Assembly (NCBI GenBank): GCA_018662365.1
Contig: JABJGH010000035.1
Location: forward strand, 87,040 to 151,039
Direction of reading: 5' to 3'
DNA: 64,000 nt
DNA from: Chloroflexota bacterium
GTDB taxonomy: Bacteria > Chloroflexota > Anaerolineae > Anaerolineales > UBA11579
The notes under the pieces are model-generated. The model was not told the DNA's origin, made no database searches, and saw only the letters and a list, made by a program, of their open reading frames with translations. A program made the position numbers and the translations under genes. The number at the start of each line of letters is the position of its first letter. Within the stretch, counting starts at the first letter, position 1. Below, piece after piece: positions 1-9,240 of the stretch.

Positions 1-1
1 T

Positions 2-1849
2 GTGGAATTTTTCGGCCCTGGCTTAAAGAATCTCAGCCTTGCAGATCGAGCAATGATCGCTAATATGTCTCCTGAAAATGGTGCCACAATCACATTTTTC
101 CCAGTGGATGACGAAACCTTGAGTTATTTGCGTTTGTCAGGGCGAACGGATGAAGAAGTTGAATTGGTTGAAGCCTATTACAAAGCCCAAGGCTTATTCC
201 ACTCAGACGAAATGCCCGACCCTGAATTTACAAGCGTTTTGGAGTTGGATATCAGCACAGTCAATCCAAGTTTAGCGGGACCCAAGCTCCCCCACGAACG
301 TATTTCCTTAGAAGAAATGAAGACCTCCTTCCAGAAATCTTTGGTGATGCCGAAAAGTGAACGTGGATTCGAGTTAAAAGAAGAAGACCTTGATAAAGAA
401 GTAGAGTTTGGCACCAATGGCAGTAGTACAAAAATGAGCCATGGCTCATTGGTCATCGCCGCGATTACTTCTTGTACAAATACCTCTAATCCTTTTGTAA
501 TGGTGAGTGCGGGGTTAGTGGCTAAGAAAGCAATAGAAAAAGGTTTGAAAGTTAAACCCTATGTAAAGACCAGCTTGGCTCCCGGTTCACGTGTGGTCAC
601 AGATTATTTGGTGGCGGCAGGTTTAGATGCACCTCTAGCAGAGCTGGGATTCAATGTGGTGGGCTATGGCTGTACCACTTGTATCGGCAATTCTGGTCCG
701 CTTCCAGGCGCAGTGGTCAAGGCAGTCACCAGCAAAGATCTGGTCGCCGCTTCGGTGCTTTCCGGGAATCGTAACTTTGAGGGGCGAATCCATGCCTATT
801 CATTAGCCAATTATTTAGCCTCCCCACCCTTGGTAGTGGCCTTTGCATTAGCAGGCACGGTGGATATTGATCTGACCACTGAACCACTCGGCGAAGATGA
901 TGCAGGCAATCCGGTTTATCTCAGCGATATCTGGCCTTCCTCGGAAGAAGTAAAGAAAACAGTACTGTCAGCTGTTCAGCCCGAAATGTTTAAAAAACAA
1001 TATAGTAATGTTTTCACGATAAATGAGACCTGGAATAATATTCAGGGCGGAGATAGCGATGTATATGATTGGAAAGAAGACTCCACCTATATTCAGGAAC
1101 CTCCGTTCTTCACAGAACTGTCCGCGGATGTGCCCAATATTGCTCCAATTAAGGGTGCGAAAGTAATGGCCTTATTGAACGATTCTATTACTACCGATCA
1201 TATTTCTCCCGCAGGTGCGATTCCCGCGAATGGTCCGGCAGGGCAATACTTGCAAGAACACGATGTGGCTGTCAATCAATTCAACTCATTTGGTTCTCGC
1301 CGTGGAAATGACCGCGTAATGACTCGCGGAACTTTCGCAAATATCCGGTTGAAGAATCAATTGGTCCCTGGCGTGGAGGGCGGGTTTACTAAATATCATC
1401 CCACTAGTGAACAATTGTCGATCTTTGATGCTGCACAAAAATATAAAAAAGACGGTACCCCTTTGGTCGTTTTGGCGGGCAAGATGTACGGCACCGGCTC
1501 GAGCCGAGACTGGGCAGCAAAAGGCACTCTGCTCTTAGGGGTCAAAGCCGTCATCGCAGAATCTTACGAACGCATTCACCGCTCTAACTTGGTGGGCATG
1601 GGTGTTTTGCCGTTACAGTTCAAAGATGGCGATAGTGCTTCAAGCTTAGGTTTGGATGGCAACGAAAGTTTTGACATTTCTGGGATGAGCAATGACATGC
1701 CTCCTCAAAGTGAGCTCACTGTTACAGCGACCAAGGCAGATGGCAGCCAGGTAGTATTTTCTGTAGACTCACGTTTGGATACAGAGATCGACGTGGAATA
1801 TTACCGAAATGGCGGCATATTGCACACTGTGCTTAGAGATCGCCTGTAA
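2..1849 (+). CDS. acnA: Aconitate hydratase, C-terminal 615 residues (5' end outside window)
   Basis: Citrate-isocitrate interconversion in the TCA cycle through a [4Fe-4S] cluster. The window begins inside the gene: the first codon is an internal Val of the conserved VEFFGPG segment, so the N-terminal third is missing. Cluster cysteines are visible in TSCTN (about residue 158) and [12 protein letters not shown] (about 224 and 227). The swivel domain shows [13 protein letters not shown] and [12 protein letters not shown], the latter carrying the substrate-binding Ser/Arg. The architecture is of the AcnA/IRP type. It is followed by a strong terminator, so it ends its transcript. Partial only because of the window edge. 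Confidence 0.96.
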   Translation: MEFFGPGLKNLSLADRAMIANMSPENGATITFFPVDDETLSYLRLSGRTDEEVELVEAYYKAQGLFHSDEMPDPEFTSVLELDISTVNPSLAGPKLPHERISLEEMKTSFQKSLVMPKSERGFELKEEDLDKEVEFGTNGSSTKMSHGSLVIAAITSCTNTSNPFVMVSAGLVAKKAIEKGLKVKPYVKTSLAPGSRVVTDYLVAAGLDAPLAELGFNVVGYGCTTCIGNSGPLPGAVVKAVTSKDLVAASVLSGNRNFEGRIHAYSLANYLASPPLVVAFALAGTVDIDLTTEPLGEDDAGNPVYLSDIWPSSEEVKKTVLSAVQPEMFKKQYSNVFTINETWNNIQGGDSDVYDWKEDSTYIQEPPFFTELSADVPNIAPIKGAKVMALLNDSITTDHISPAGAIPANGPAGQYLQEHDVAVNQFNSFGSRRGNDRVMTRGTFANIRLKNQLVPGVEGGFTKYHPTSEQLSIFDAAQKYKKDGTPLVVLAGKMYGTGSSRDWAAKGTLLLGVKAVIAESYERIHRSNLVGMGVLPLQFKDGDSASSLGLDGNESFDISGMSNDMPPQSELTVTATKADGSQVVFSVDSRLDTEIDVEYYRNGGILHTVLRDRL

Positions 1850-1866
1850 AACTACTATACCTAAAG

Positions 1867-1901
1867 AAAAAGTCTCCCGCATATGTGCAGGAGACTTTTT
1901 T
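1867..1901 (+). terminator. Rho-independent terminator after aconitase
   Basis: The inverted repeat GTCTCC/GGAGAC flanks a short loop and is followed by six T. The A-run on the other side would also allow termination from the opposite strand. Confidence 0.85.
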
Positions 1902-1986
1902 ATTTCTGATCTCTTGAATTGAATCGTGTCTTTTCCCTTTTGGGGGGTTATTGCTAGTATAGTTTTTGACCCAAAGGAGCTCACCC

Positions 1987-2568
1987 ATGTACGAAGTCTT
2001 AGCACAGAAGATCAGCCACCCCTGGAAACAAAAATATGCTTTCATGACAGATGCCGTATTGGTAACGGCTGGAAGCCTGTTGGTGGCTTTGATGGCCCAA
2101 ATAGCAATTCCTTTGCCATTTTCCCCTGTCCCAATCACCGGACAAACTTTTGCGGTTTTATTGATCGGGATGGTATTAGGCCCCAAGAGGGGAGCCCTTT
2201 CCTTATTGCTGTATCTCTTTGAGGGAGGGGTAGGACTTCCATTTTTTGCGGGTGGGCGCGGCGGGTGGGCTGTGATCGCCGGACCTACCGGGGGATATTT
2301 ATTTGGCTTTATTGCCGCAGCTTGGGTCGTAGGTAACCTCGCTCAACGAGGCATGGATCGCAATTTAGTCACCGCCTTCCTTTCATTTCTTTTGGGGAGT
2401 GCGGTGATCTATCTATTTGGTGTACTTTGGCTTTCCGCCTTTGTCGGAATTCCCCAAGCCATCCAAGCGGGAATGATGCCCTTTTTGCTAGGCGATCTGA
2501 TCAAAGCGATTCTTGCTGGGGCTGCGTTGCCCTTGGCTTGGCGATTTGTGAATAAAATGAAAAAATGA
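1987..2568 (+). CDS. bioY: Biotin transporter BioY (ECF-type S component)
   Basis: 193-residue polytopic protein that binds biotin in the membrane, alone or with an ECF energy-coupling module. It shows the family segments PLPFSPVPITGQTFAVLL near the N-terminus, LGPKRGALSLLLYL, and GPTGGYLFGF (residues about 100-109), with about six hydrophobic segments. The reading frame is open from TTG at 1966, but AAAGGAG at 1973-1979 sits correctly for ATG 1987, which is preferred. No EcfA/EcfT gene is adjacent, so it either uses a shared ECF module elsewhere or works alone. No biotin-operon operator was recognised upstream. Confidence 0.93.
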   Translation: MYEVLAQKISHPWKQKYAFMTDAVLVTAGSLLVALMAQIAIPLPFSPVPITGQTFAVLLIGMVLGPKRGALSLLLYLFEGGVGLPFFAGGRGGWAVIAGPTGGYLFGFIAAAWVVGNLAQRGMDRNLVTAFLSFLLGSAVIYLFGVLWLSAFVGIPQAIQAGMMPFLLGDLIKAILAGAALPLAWRFVNKMKK

Positions 2569-2603
2569 AAAAATTGTTGGGGCCATCAATTTATTTAGCT
2601 TAA

Positions 2604-3233
2604 TTAAACTCTTTTTAAAAGTGTCATTTGCCAAGGGAACGGATTTTTACTACGTACAATTTCGTATTCAGTATTTAATGATAGAAATTTTTTAAAATTA
2701 GCCAAACTCCAATGATTGAGGTGACCTGGTGTATTGCCATAATTTTTTAGATATTTTCCCCTCAACATATTTAGAATTCGCCATATTGGCTCGTTGGGTA
2801 CTGAAACCAATAAATATTTTGCGGAAATTCTTTTTAATTCCCTTAGGCCATAATTCGGATCCGATAAATGCTCTAAAACCTCAACGCATACAACCAAATC
2901 AAATTGCTCATTTGAATATTTATTCAGGTCTTCAGCATTCTGAACAGAAAATTCAACCTCGAAATCAGTACATTTTTCTTGTGCTTTTTCGATTTCTTCA
3001 GCTGACAGATCACATGCAAAAAGATCGGAATCTAAAAATTTATTCTTCAGCACTTTTAATATTTCGCCATCTCCACACCCAACTTCGCAAATTTCAATCT
3101 TTTCATTATTCTCGTTGATGTAGTCTAAGCTACCCTCTAAATCCTTAAGGAATTTCCCCATCAATAATTGATAGAGCTTATTGTTCGTGTTGTATTTGTC
3201 TTCGTAATTACCACTTACAAAATTATTTGTCAC
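2604..3233 (-). CDS. Class I SAM-dependent methyltransferase
   Basis: 209-residue Rossmann-fold methyltransferase. Motif I EVGCGDG lies at residues 50-56, the acidic ribose-binding region is ACDLSAEEIEKA, and FDLVVCVEVLEHL is the motif typical of UbiE/Methyltransf_11 enzymes. The substrate cannot be told from sequence. It is the last gene of a minus-strand run with a GT2 glycosyltransferase, a lipid-A-synthase N-domain protein and a polytopic membrane protein, so modification of an envelope lipid or glycan is a reasonable inference. It is more AT-rich than the genes to its left. Confidence 0.85.
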   Translation of the reverse strand: MTNNFVSGNYEDKYNTNNKLYQLLMGKFLKDLEGSLDYINENNEKIEICEVGCGDGEILKVLKNKFLDSDLFACDLSAEEIEKAQEKCTDFEVEFSVQNAEDLNKYSNEQFDLVVCVEVLEHLSDPNYGLRELKRISAKYLLVSVPNEPIWRILNMLRGKYLKNYGNTPGHLNHWSLANFKKFLSLNTEYEIVRSKNPFPWQMTLLKRV

Positions 3234-3249
3234 TCTGACCCCCTGAGGA

Positions 3250-3528
3250 TCAACTCTGTGATCTAATCGCGATTACAAGATTTCTTGAATATAAAAAGGA
3301 TTGAATAATTGCCGTAAGGATAAACACTATATCCTTTCTGGCTATTGCGTATATAAAAAGTATTGCTGCCCCAACTAGTCCCAACCACCAAAAACTTAGG
3401 GGGACCACTGTTCTTTTTTCTTTTTCTGACTGCCACCATTGGATGATCATCCTAAGAAAGAAGAATCCCTGCCCAGTTAGTCCCAATAACGTCCAAAAAT
3501 CAAGTTGGTATTTTTCAAATATTTCCAT
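3250..3528 (-). CDS. Small membrane protein, lipid-A-disaccharide synthase N-terminal domain (LAB_N)
   Basis: 92 residues with three predicted membrane spans. It matches the stand-alone LAB_N pattern: a first helix with TGQGFFFLRMIIQW, then WQSEKEKRTVVPLSFWWLGL and a C-terminal helix ending YSRNLV. In other bacteria such proteins sit next to GT2 polyprenyl-phosphate glycosyltransferases, as here, where the gene lies 36 bp after the GT2 stop and 16 bp before the methyltransferase start. A role in presenting lipid-linked sugars is inferred; no enzymatic motif is present. True lipid A synthesis is not implied. Confidence 0.8.
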   Translation of the reverse strand: MEIFEKYQLDFWTLLGLTGQGFFFLRMIIQWWQSEKEKRTVVPLSFWWLGLVGAAILFIYAIARKDIVFILTAIIQSFLYSRNLVIAIRSQS

Positions 3529-3564
3529 TTAATTCAATAATCCTAAATAACGCTATGTATAAAT

Positions 3565-4581
3565 TTAGTTAGCAGTTTCTTGCCGGATGTAGACAATTTC
3601 CCCATATTGTAAAAATAGATCTGACTTTGGGGTATGTCCATTATTCTCATAGTAGATCGTTCGGATTTTATAATCAGTTCTTTCTAATAATTTTCGGTTT
3701 ACAGAAATAAGGTCAGATAATAATCCGGTTACAAACAGCAATCCGCCCAAAACGAATAAAATCGTGCCAAATATAAGGGATTGGATATGTCCGTCTCCGT
3801 TCCCAATAAAATAAAAATACAAAAAACGGAACCCAATTCCAAGTGCACTAATAATAAAACCCATGCTCGGAATCACAAAAAACTTAAATGGGTCGTAAGC
3901 AAGCAAACTTCTTATTATTGTCTGTGCTGATCTAAATATATAGTTCGGGATTGAAGAAATCAACCTTGATTCTCTTAATTGCGGGTTCGTACGAATTGGA
4001 ACGGATACGACTTTTATATTCGCTCTTCCCGCCTGGATGATCGTCTCAAGCGTATATGTATAATTATTAAATACCTGCAAGCGCATTGCCGCTTTTCTTG
4101 ATATCGCCCGAAAGCCGCTAGGAGCATCAGTGACATTCGTTTTACTCACAAAACGCACTATCCGACTGCCAATACTTTGAAGAACTTTTTTTAATGGAGA
4201 AAAGTGTGTGGTTTCTGCTATTGGACGCGCACCTATCACATAGTCTGCTTCTTTTTTTATGATTGGATCCACTAGCTTTTGAATGTCCCCAGCAAAATAT
4301 TGATTATCCGCGTCCGTATTTATTATGATATCCGCACCAAAATACAGACATGCCTCCAACCCGGTAATGAAAGATTGGGCTAGTCCTTTATTGTTGGGAT
4401 GAGAGATAATATAGTCAACACCATTTTCTATGGCAATTTTTACAGTATCATCTCGGGAACCATCATCTACAACCAACCATTTAACTTCATCTATTCCAGT
4501 TAGCTTTCGGGGAAGTTCTTTTAATGTAGCCGGAAGGTTTTCTTCCTCATTTAAACATGGAATTTGAATAATCGCTTTCAT
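3565..4581 (-). CDS. GT2 glycosyltransferase, polyprenyl-phosphate sugar synthase type
   Basis: About 338 residues. The N-terminal GT-A domain shows PCLNEEENLP, VVDDGSRDDT (nucleotide-sugar Asp, residues 39-45) and the metal-binding NTDADNQY (about 88-95). Two C-terminal membrane spans follow, as in DPM1/GtrB-like enzymes that load a sugar onto a polyprenyl phosphate on the cytoplasmic face. The frame stays open to an ATG at 4605, but that ATG has no Shine-Dalgarno, whereas ATG 4581 is preceded by AAGG and gives the canonical family start (MKAIIQIPCLNEEE). With that start the gene begins 4 bp after the upstream gene ends, indicating translational coupling. Confidence 0.9.
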   Translation of the reverse strand: MKAIIQIPCLNEEENLPATLKELPRKLTGIDEVKWLVVDDGSRDDTVKIAIENGVDYIISHPNNKGLAQSFITGLEACLYFGADIIINTDADNQYFAGDIQKLVDPIIKKEADYVIGARPIAETTHFSPLKKVLQSIGSRIVRFVSKTNVTDAPSGFRAISRKAAMRLQVFNNYTYTLETIIQAGRANIKVVSVPIRTNPQLRESRLISSIPNYIFRSAQTIIRSLLAYDPFKFFVIPSMGFIISALGIGFRFLYFYFIGNGDGHIQSLIFGTILFVLGGLLFVTGLLSDLISVNRKLLERTDYKIRTIYYENNGHTPKSDLFLQYGEIVYIRQETAN

Positions 4582-4585
4582 AGCT

Positions 4586-6337
4586 TTAGCCTTGTCCAAT
4601 TTCATCTACTGAATAATAATCTAAATAATCCAAAAACGTTTGAAGAAATATACTAAAAAATATGAATAGGCAAAATCCAAATGGGACAATATACATTATG
4701 CCATTCATATGGGCGTGTGGCAGCATATGTCCTTTATTAATAAACCAAGTCCAACTGGCAAAGACAGAAAAAATGGTGGAAACTCCTACATAAAACACAA
4801 TATTAATGTTTTCCAATAAGCTTATGTTCTTCATGTTTTTCGACGTCTTTTTCATTAAGACTGCAATTAATAACACGAAAAAGAAAAACAAGTGAATTTC
4901 TCCAATAGAAATTCCATTGATGCTGTTTTCAAAAGTATTTATATTATTTATTCCTGTTTCAGGAAAATACAAAAACCTGACATCAAGCCACTCCAAAAAA
5001 ACTTTCCAGTAAGAAACAGATGAATTAAATCCCAATCTGTGTGTCGCTTTTTCATTGAAATACAGCAGGGCGTCCGAAAGACCACCTAAATATTGAACCA
5101 ACTGAATTAAATGAAACCCGAGAACACTTATTAGGGCCAATCCTCCAGCTATTCCTGTTGGCGTCAATTTCTTGAAAATCTGTTTTAACCCAGCCCTGTT
5201 TTTTAATTCAACGTATAAAATGGGGACGATTGCAAACAGAATCACATTAGAAAGATATTCATATCCCCTCAGGAAAACAAGAGAAAAAACTAGTGTTTGT
5301 TCAATAAAAAATCTTTTTGTTGTTATCTCGTTTACCACAACTTTTGGGTATCTAAATAATGAATGAAAAAATGGGACAAAAAATAATGGGTAAACCCACA
5401 AAAGGTGTTTTGATGGCCCAAGGATCCAATATGTGAAAATTTGGGGAATGATAAATAGTCCACCAGTAATAATTCCAAATTTTTTTGATAGCTTATATCC
5501 AAACCCAAGAATTATCGTTGAATATATCAAGGAAAATGTAATTCTTGCACCAATTAAAAATGCCTCAGGATCAACATTAAATATACTCTGAATAAATTTT
5601 AATGCAGAGCCCCAAAATCCAGTGTGAGACAGGTACACTTTAAATGGTTCTTCCATGAAAAAACCATGATTAAAACCGCCAAATTCTTTGAGGTCCTCCA
5701 TAAAGGACAAACCATTTCGAATTCTGAAGTTAATATAATCCTCAGTGCCCCCCCAAAACATATTTGAGCCGCGCCCGGCATTGTTTTGGAAAAGTTCAGA
5801 GGAAAAAACACAAGTCAGTATGCTTAGCAATGAGATAAAAACAACGGTTTTTTTATACTTCAAAAATATGTTTTTATTTTCTTTTTTCCCTACCTTATAA
5901 ATAATAAAATTTAGGATGCCTAAAGGTATAGAAAACAAAAAAACCATTGTAAAAAACCCAATTTGACCCGCTAAAAGATTTTCTGGCTGAATAAGTGATT
6001 TTTGAAAAACCAGCATGGATACAGATGAATTAAACCATCGAATTATTTCATTTCCAAAAAAACCTTCAATGTAAAACCAGATAGTAATGGCAGTTGAGGA
6101 AAGAATTGTGATGAATAAAAACTCTTTTTGCTTCTGATAATTTTTGTTGTTTGAAAATAATTGAAGTGGTTTTTTCCTGTAGTATCCCACCATGAAAAAA
6201 ATATATGCCAGCATTAGAATTGCAATCTCAATCCGGAAAATATAGAATTTCAATGAGAAAAATAAGGGCAGAAAAATTAGGAATACCGGAAGAGATAGAA
6301 CGGTAATTTTTAATATGTTTGCTGTTTTTTTATTCAT
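4586..6337 (-). CDS. Polytopic membrane protein of unknown function, envelope glycan cassette
   Basis: 583 residues with about 12 hydrophobic segments and long aqueous loops rich in Asn, Gly and aromatics (residues about 190-240 and 415-470). The size and layout resemble GT-C glycosyltransferases or O-antigen-type membrane proteins, but I see no DxD-type loop signature that would settle it. It is the first gene of the minus-strand operon and is preceded by GAGAGG 8 nt before its ATG. Partnership with the downstream GT2 (which makes polyprenyl-linked sugar) and LAB_N protein suggests transfer of that sugar outside the membrane. This is inference. Confidence 0.6.
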   Translation of the reverse strand: MNKKTANILKITVLSLPVFLIFLPLFFSLKFYIFRIEIAILMLAYIFFMVGYYRKKPLQLFSNNKNYQKQKEFLFITILSSTAITIWFYIEGFFGNEIIRWFNSSVSMLVFQKSLIQPENLLAGQIGFFTMVFLFSIPLGILNFIIYKVGKKENKNIFLKYKKTVVFISLLSILTCVFSSELFQNNAGRGSNMFWGGTEDYINFRIRNGLSFMEDLKEFGGFNHGFFMEEPFKVYLSHTGFWGSALKFIQSIFNVDPEAFLIGARITFSLIYSTIILGFGYKLSKKFGIITGGLFIIPQIFTYWILGPSKHLLWVYPLFFVPFFHSLFRYPKVVVNEITTKRFFIEQTLVFSLVFLRGYEYLSNVILFAIVPILYVELKNRAGLKQIFKKLTPTGIAGGLALISVLGFHLIQLVQYLGGLSDALLYFNEKATHRLGFNSSVSYWKVFLEWLDVRFLYFPETGINNINTFENSINGISIGEIHLFFFFVLLIAVLMKKTSKNMKNISLLENINIVFYVGVSTIFSVFASWTWFINKGHMLPHAHMNGIMYIVPFGFCLFIFFSIFLQTFLDYLDYYSVDEIGQG

Positions 6338-6466
6338 AAAACCAACCTCTCTTGAATAAAAAGATTTATATCATGATCACTTATGGTTTAAAGTAAAAGC
6401 AGAAGAAAAACATTTCCCTTGCGCCTTGCCCTATTATACCCATCCTGCAACTCTAAGGTTTAAATA

Positions 6467-7147
6467 CTATTCCCCCAGCTCAATACCCCGTATCTCTTCC
6501 AGGCCCTCTAAAAGTTCAGCTCGATAAATTTCCCCTTTCTCCAGTTCCTCATCTCCTAATTTAAGCAAATCTTCGTAAAAGGATTTCCCTTCTCGGATCA
6601 CTTCCTCAGAAACATCATCCTGGTCTAGCATCTCGTGTAACTCGTCTTCGGCTTTGCCATATTGCAGATCTGATTGATAATATTTCATCAACCGTAATTG
6701 TAGGGCGTTTGGAAAGCTACTCTTTTTCAAAAAGGTAGCCAATTCTGCCACATGACTATTTTCTAATCGGTTTTCTGTGATTCCGGTTCTTTCGGCAACA
6801 GACAAATATAGGTCAAGCGAAGCGTGGAAGCTACGCGATGCTTCGGCTTGATTGTCCTCCCCGAGATACGCATCACCTTCCAATTTCAACAGTTCAGCAA
6901 GCACAAGCAAGCGGGCGGGGTCTGGCTCTTCGTTCTCACTGGTCAGGGTATCAATGACCGTGTCCGCCGAGAGGATTTTTAGCATGGAGGAGTCCATCCC
7001 ATAAAATGACATGAATGCGCCGTCGAGCTGCTCAATAGCGTTAAGATATTCTTTTTCTTCTATTAGACCTAATATTTGAGCGATCTTCGTGCCAGCCAAA
7101 TGAGCAGCCTGCTGGATGATGCGTTTAAGATAATCTTTTTCATACAT
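6467..7147 (-). CDS. Hypothetical acidic helical protein (DUF6483-like)
   Basis: 226 residues, strongly acidic, almost entirely predicted alpha-helix, without signal peptide or membrane span. The N-terminus MYEKDYLKRIIQQ followed by IAQILGLIEEKEYLNAIEQLD recalls the DUF6483 family from memory; this was not verified. TPR-like helical spacing occurs around residues 95-130 (LLVLAELLKLEGDAYL). No catalytic motif is seen. It is transcribed divergently from surE with a 107-bp shared intergenic region. The ATG is preceded by only a weak AG-rich segment. Confidence 0.6.
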   Translation of the reverse strand: MYEKDYLKRIIQQAAHLAGTKIAQILGLIEEKEYLNAIEQLDGAFMSFYGMDSSMLKILSADTVIDTLTSENEEPDPARLLVLAELLKLEGDAYLGEDNQAEASRSFHASLDLYLSVAERTGITENRLENSHVAELATFLKKSSFPNALQLRLMKYYQSDLQYGKAEDELHEMLDQDDVSEEVIREGKSFYEDLLKLGDEELEKGEIYRAELLEGLEEIRGIELGE

Positions 7148-7254
7148 ATTGCTATTTGGCCTTTTCTAATTTTAGATATGGGTGTTTTTCAATTCGGACT
7201 CACTAAGTTATAATACTCCATCAAATCAAGATTAATCATATGAGGATTATATAA

Positions 7255-8022
7255 ATGCATATACTCGTGACTAATGATGATGGGGTAACTGCCCCGGGCT
7301 TGCTTGCATTGGCCACTGAAATGAGAAAGTTGGGTAAAGTGACCGTTGTTGCACCAGATAAGAACTGGTCTGCCTCCGGGCATGTAAAAACCATGCATCG
7401 GCCTTTAAGGGTCAAACAAGTAACTCTTGCAGATGGCAGCCCAGCTTTGGCACCAGATGGCGCACCTTCTGATTGTGTTGCAATGGCATTATTAGGGCTC
7501 GTGCCCGAAAAGATCGATCTGGTCGTCTCAGGGATTAATCCCAATGCCAATATAGGTCATGATGTGACGTATTCGGGCACGGTAACCGCCGCGATGGAAG
7601 CAGCGATCGATCAAATTCCCGGCATTGCCGTTTCCTTAGATTCACCTGGCGATCATCCATGTTCCTTAAATTATGAATCAGCAGCCCACTTTGCCCGTGT
7701 GGTTGCCAAACAAGTAATTGATCGGGAAACGCCGACAAACTTAATTTTGAGTGTCAATGTACCCTATCTGCCTATTAGTGAGATCAAGGGCATTCAAATC
7801 ACCCGACAGGGCCAGCGCATCTACCGCGATGAATTAATCGAGCGCGCAGACCCGCGTGGAAAAGCCTATTATTGGATTGGGGGAGAATGGCCCAGCAGTG
7901 AACCCAATCAAGGAAGCGACTCGGGGGCATTATCTGATGGGTATGTTTCAGTTACACCACTGCATCTAGACCTCACAGATTACAAGGTAAAAGAAGAACT
8001 AAATCAATGGGAATGGGAGTAG
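7255..8022 (+). CDS. surE: 5'/3'-nucleotidase SurE
   Basis: Metal-dependent nucleoside monophosphatase, cytoplasmic, 255 residues (usual size 245-265). The metal-binding NDDG is at residues 7-10. Also present are PDKNWSASGH, GTPSDCV-type sequence in GAPSDCVAMAL, and SGINPNANIGHDVTYSGTVTAAMEA carrying the conserved Asn metal ligand. A TATAAT lies at 7208-7213. The last codons contain GGGAG, which doubles as the likely Shine-Dalgarno of the downstream gene, so the two genes appear translationally coupled. Confidence 0.96.
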   Translation: MHILVTNDDGVTAPGLLALATEMRKLGKVTVVAPDKNWSASGHVKTMHRPLRVKQVTLADGSPALAPDGAPSDCVAMALLGLVPEKIDLVVSGINPNANIGHDVTYSGTVTAAMEAAIDQIPGIAVSLDSPGDHPCSLNYESAAHFARVVAKQVIDRETPTNLILSVNVPYLPISEIKGIQITRQGQRIYRDELIERADPRGKAYYWIGGEWPSSEPNQGSDSGALSDGYVSVTPLHLDLTDYKVKEELNQWEWE

Positions 8023-8026
8023 ACCA

Positions 8027-9157
8027 ATCCAGCCACAAAATGCCCCAATAAATCGAAGAGAGATGCTAAAAATATTGGGCTTTGGGGGCGCGCTGGTACT
8101 CAGCGTTTGTGCCACCAATCTCAATGATTCTGAATCAATTGGGCTTTCCTCCGAGCTTTCAAAACCTACAAATATTGAACCTTCCTCAAATAAAAATAAC
8201 TCAACAGATCAAGGTTCTAGTGATCAAAGTCAGTCCCTTGAAACTGACACTCTTTCTCCCACTGAACCACCTTCAGAAGTGCCATTAACCTTAGAGGAAG
8301 AATTAGCAATCATTCAAACACCAATAGATATCGACCCATTGTCAGAGGACGCTTGGACATCTCTACCGATCATTCCCGCCGGAATAAGTGACCGCATGCT
8401 AAAGTTATTTAAAATGGGTAAAAAGATGGGAAGGGATCCACGTCAATTTGCCGTCGTGGGTGATTGCCACAGCAGTCCGGTGTTTTTTCTAAAGAACTTT
8501 GATGATCCCCCTCCCAACCCTCGATACAATTTAGGTAAACAGTACCAATATTTGCAAGAAACGATCGATTACTATAAAGGCTCGTTCAACACTGGCGTTG
8601 GCGCAAGAAATGGGCAAAATGTAACCTCGGTACTCTCGGCTTTTTGGGCTGATCCGGAGCGTTGTGAGCCAAGCGAAGGACCACTGGCCTGTGAATTACG
8701 GATTAAGAATCCCGCATTTGCATTTATTAGTTTGGAAAAGAATTGGTGGGGGACAAAAGAGGAATACACCACTTACTTAGAAACAATCATCAACTATACA
8801 ATCGGAGAAGGAATTATCCCGATTTTGGGTACGAAAGCCCATAACCTAGAAGGGGAGCACTTTATTAACCATGCAGTTGTCGAAGTTGCCCGACGCTATG
8901 AAATCCCACTTTGGAACTTTTGGGCTTCTGTGCAGGATGTGCCAAGAGGTGGCCTAGAAGAAGACCTTGAACATCTCTCTCTAAACCTTAAAACTTATTA
9001 TGATTTTAGTGACCCTCAAAATTTTGATAACGGCTGGGCATTGCGAAATCTCACTGGATTAATGATCCTTGATTTCATGCGCAAATCTCTTATCAACGAA
9101 ATAGGCCTCGGGCATCAGATGGTTTTCATGTTGGAACGCTGGATTGTAAACAGTTGA
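8027..9157 (+). CDS. SGNH-hydrolase-like secreted protein, copy 1 (probable AUC start)
   Basis: The reading frame has an ATG at 8063, but the in-frame codons before it encode APINRREMLKILGFGG, which aligns with the N-terminus of the next gene (EPINRRELLKLFGFGS). The true start is therefore upstream of 8063. Between the in-frame stop at 8000 and 8063 there is no ATG, GTG or TTG; ATC 8027 lies 7 nt after GGGAG (8015-8019), 4 nt past the surE stop, and gives 376 residues against 375 in copy 2. The product has an NRR twin-arginine-like motif, a hydrophobic stretch ending LSVC (a poor lipobox, Val at -1), a Ser/Pro/Thr-rich linker to about residue 100, then VVGDC (GDS-box position, Cys for Ser) and DLEHL (Asp-x-x-His block). 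An exported esterase-like role is inferred. Confidence 0.65.
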   Translation: MQPQNAPINRREMLKILGFGGALVLSVCATNLNDSESIGLSSELSKPTNIEPSSNKNNSTDQGSSDQSQSLETDTLSPTEPPSEVPLTLEEELAIIQTPIDIDPLSEDAWTSLPIIPAGISDRMLKLFKMGKKMGRDPRQFAVVGDCHSSPVFFLKNFDDPPPNPRYNLGKQYQYLQETIDYYKGSFNTGVGARNGQNVTSVLSAFWADPERCEPSEGPLACELRIKNPAFAFISLEKNWWGTKEEYTTYLETIINYTIGEGIIPILGTKAHNLEGEHFINHAVVEVARRYEIPLWNFWASVQDVPRGGLEEDLEHLSLNLKTYYDFSDPQNFDNGWALRNLTGLMILDFMRKSLINEIGLGHQMVFMLERWIVNS

Positions 9158-9240
9158 CCCCTAAGCTCCTTTTCACCTTGCCCAAATTCAATAGAACGAG
9201 TACTATAGCAAAATCTTAAAATAGGATAGAGAACTGGTAT

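Noticed and set aside
2-4. Apparent GTG start of a 615-residue aconitase
   Set aside because: The first residues are an internal conserved segment of aconitase; the gene is cut by the window edge.
3250-3528. LAB_N protein as evidence of lipid A synthesis
   Set aside because: Only the small N-domain is present and no Lpx gene is nearby; stand-alone LAB_N proteins occur next to GT2 genes in other bacteria.
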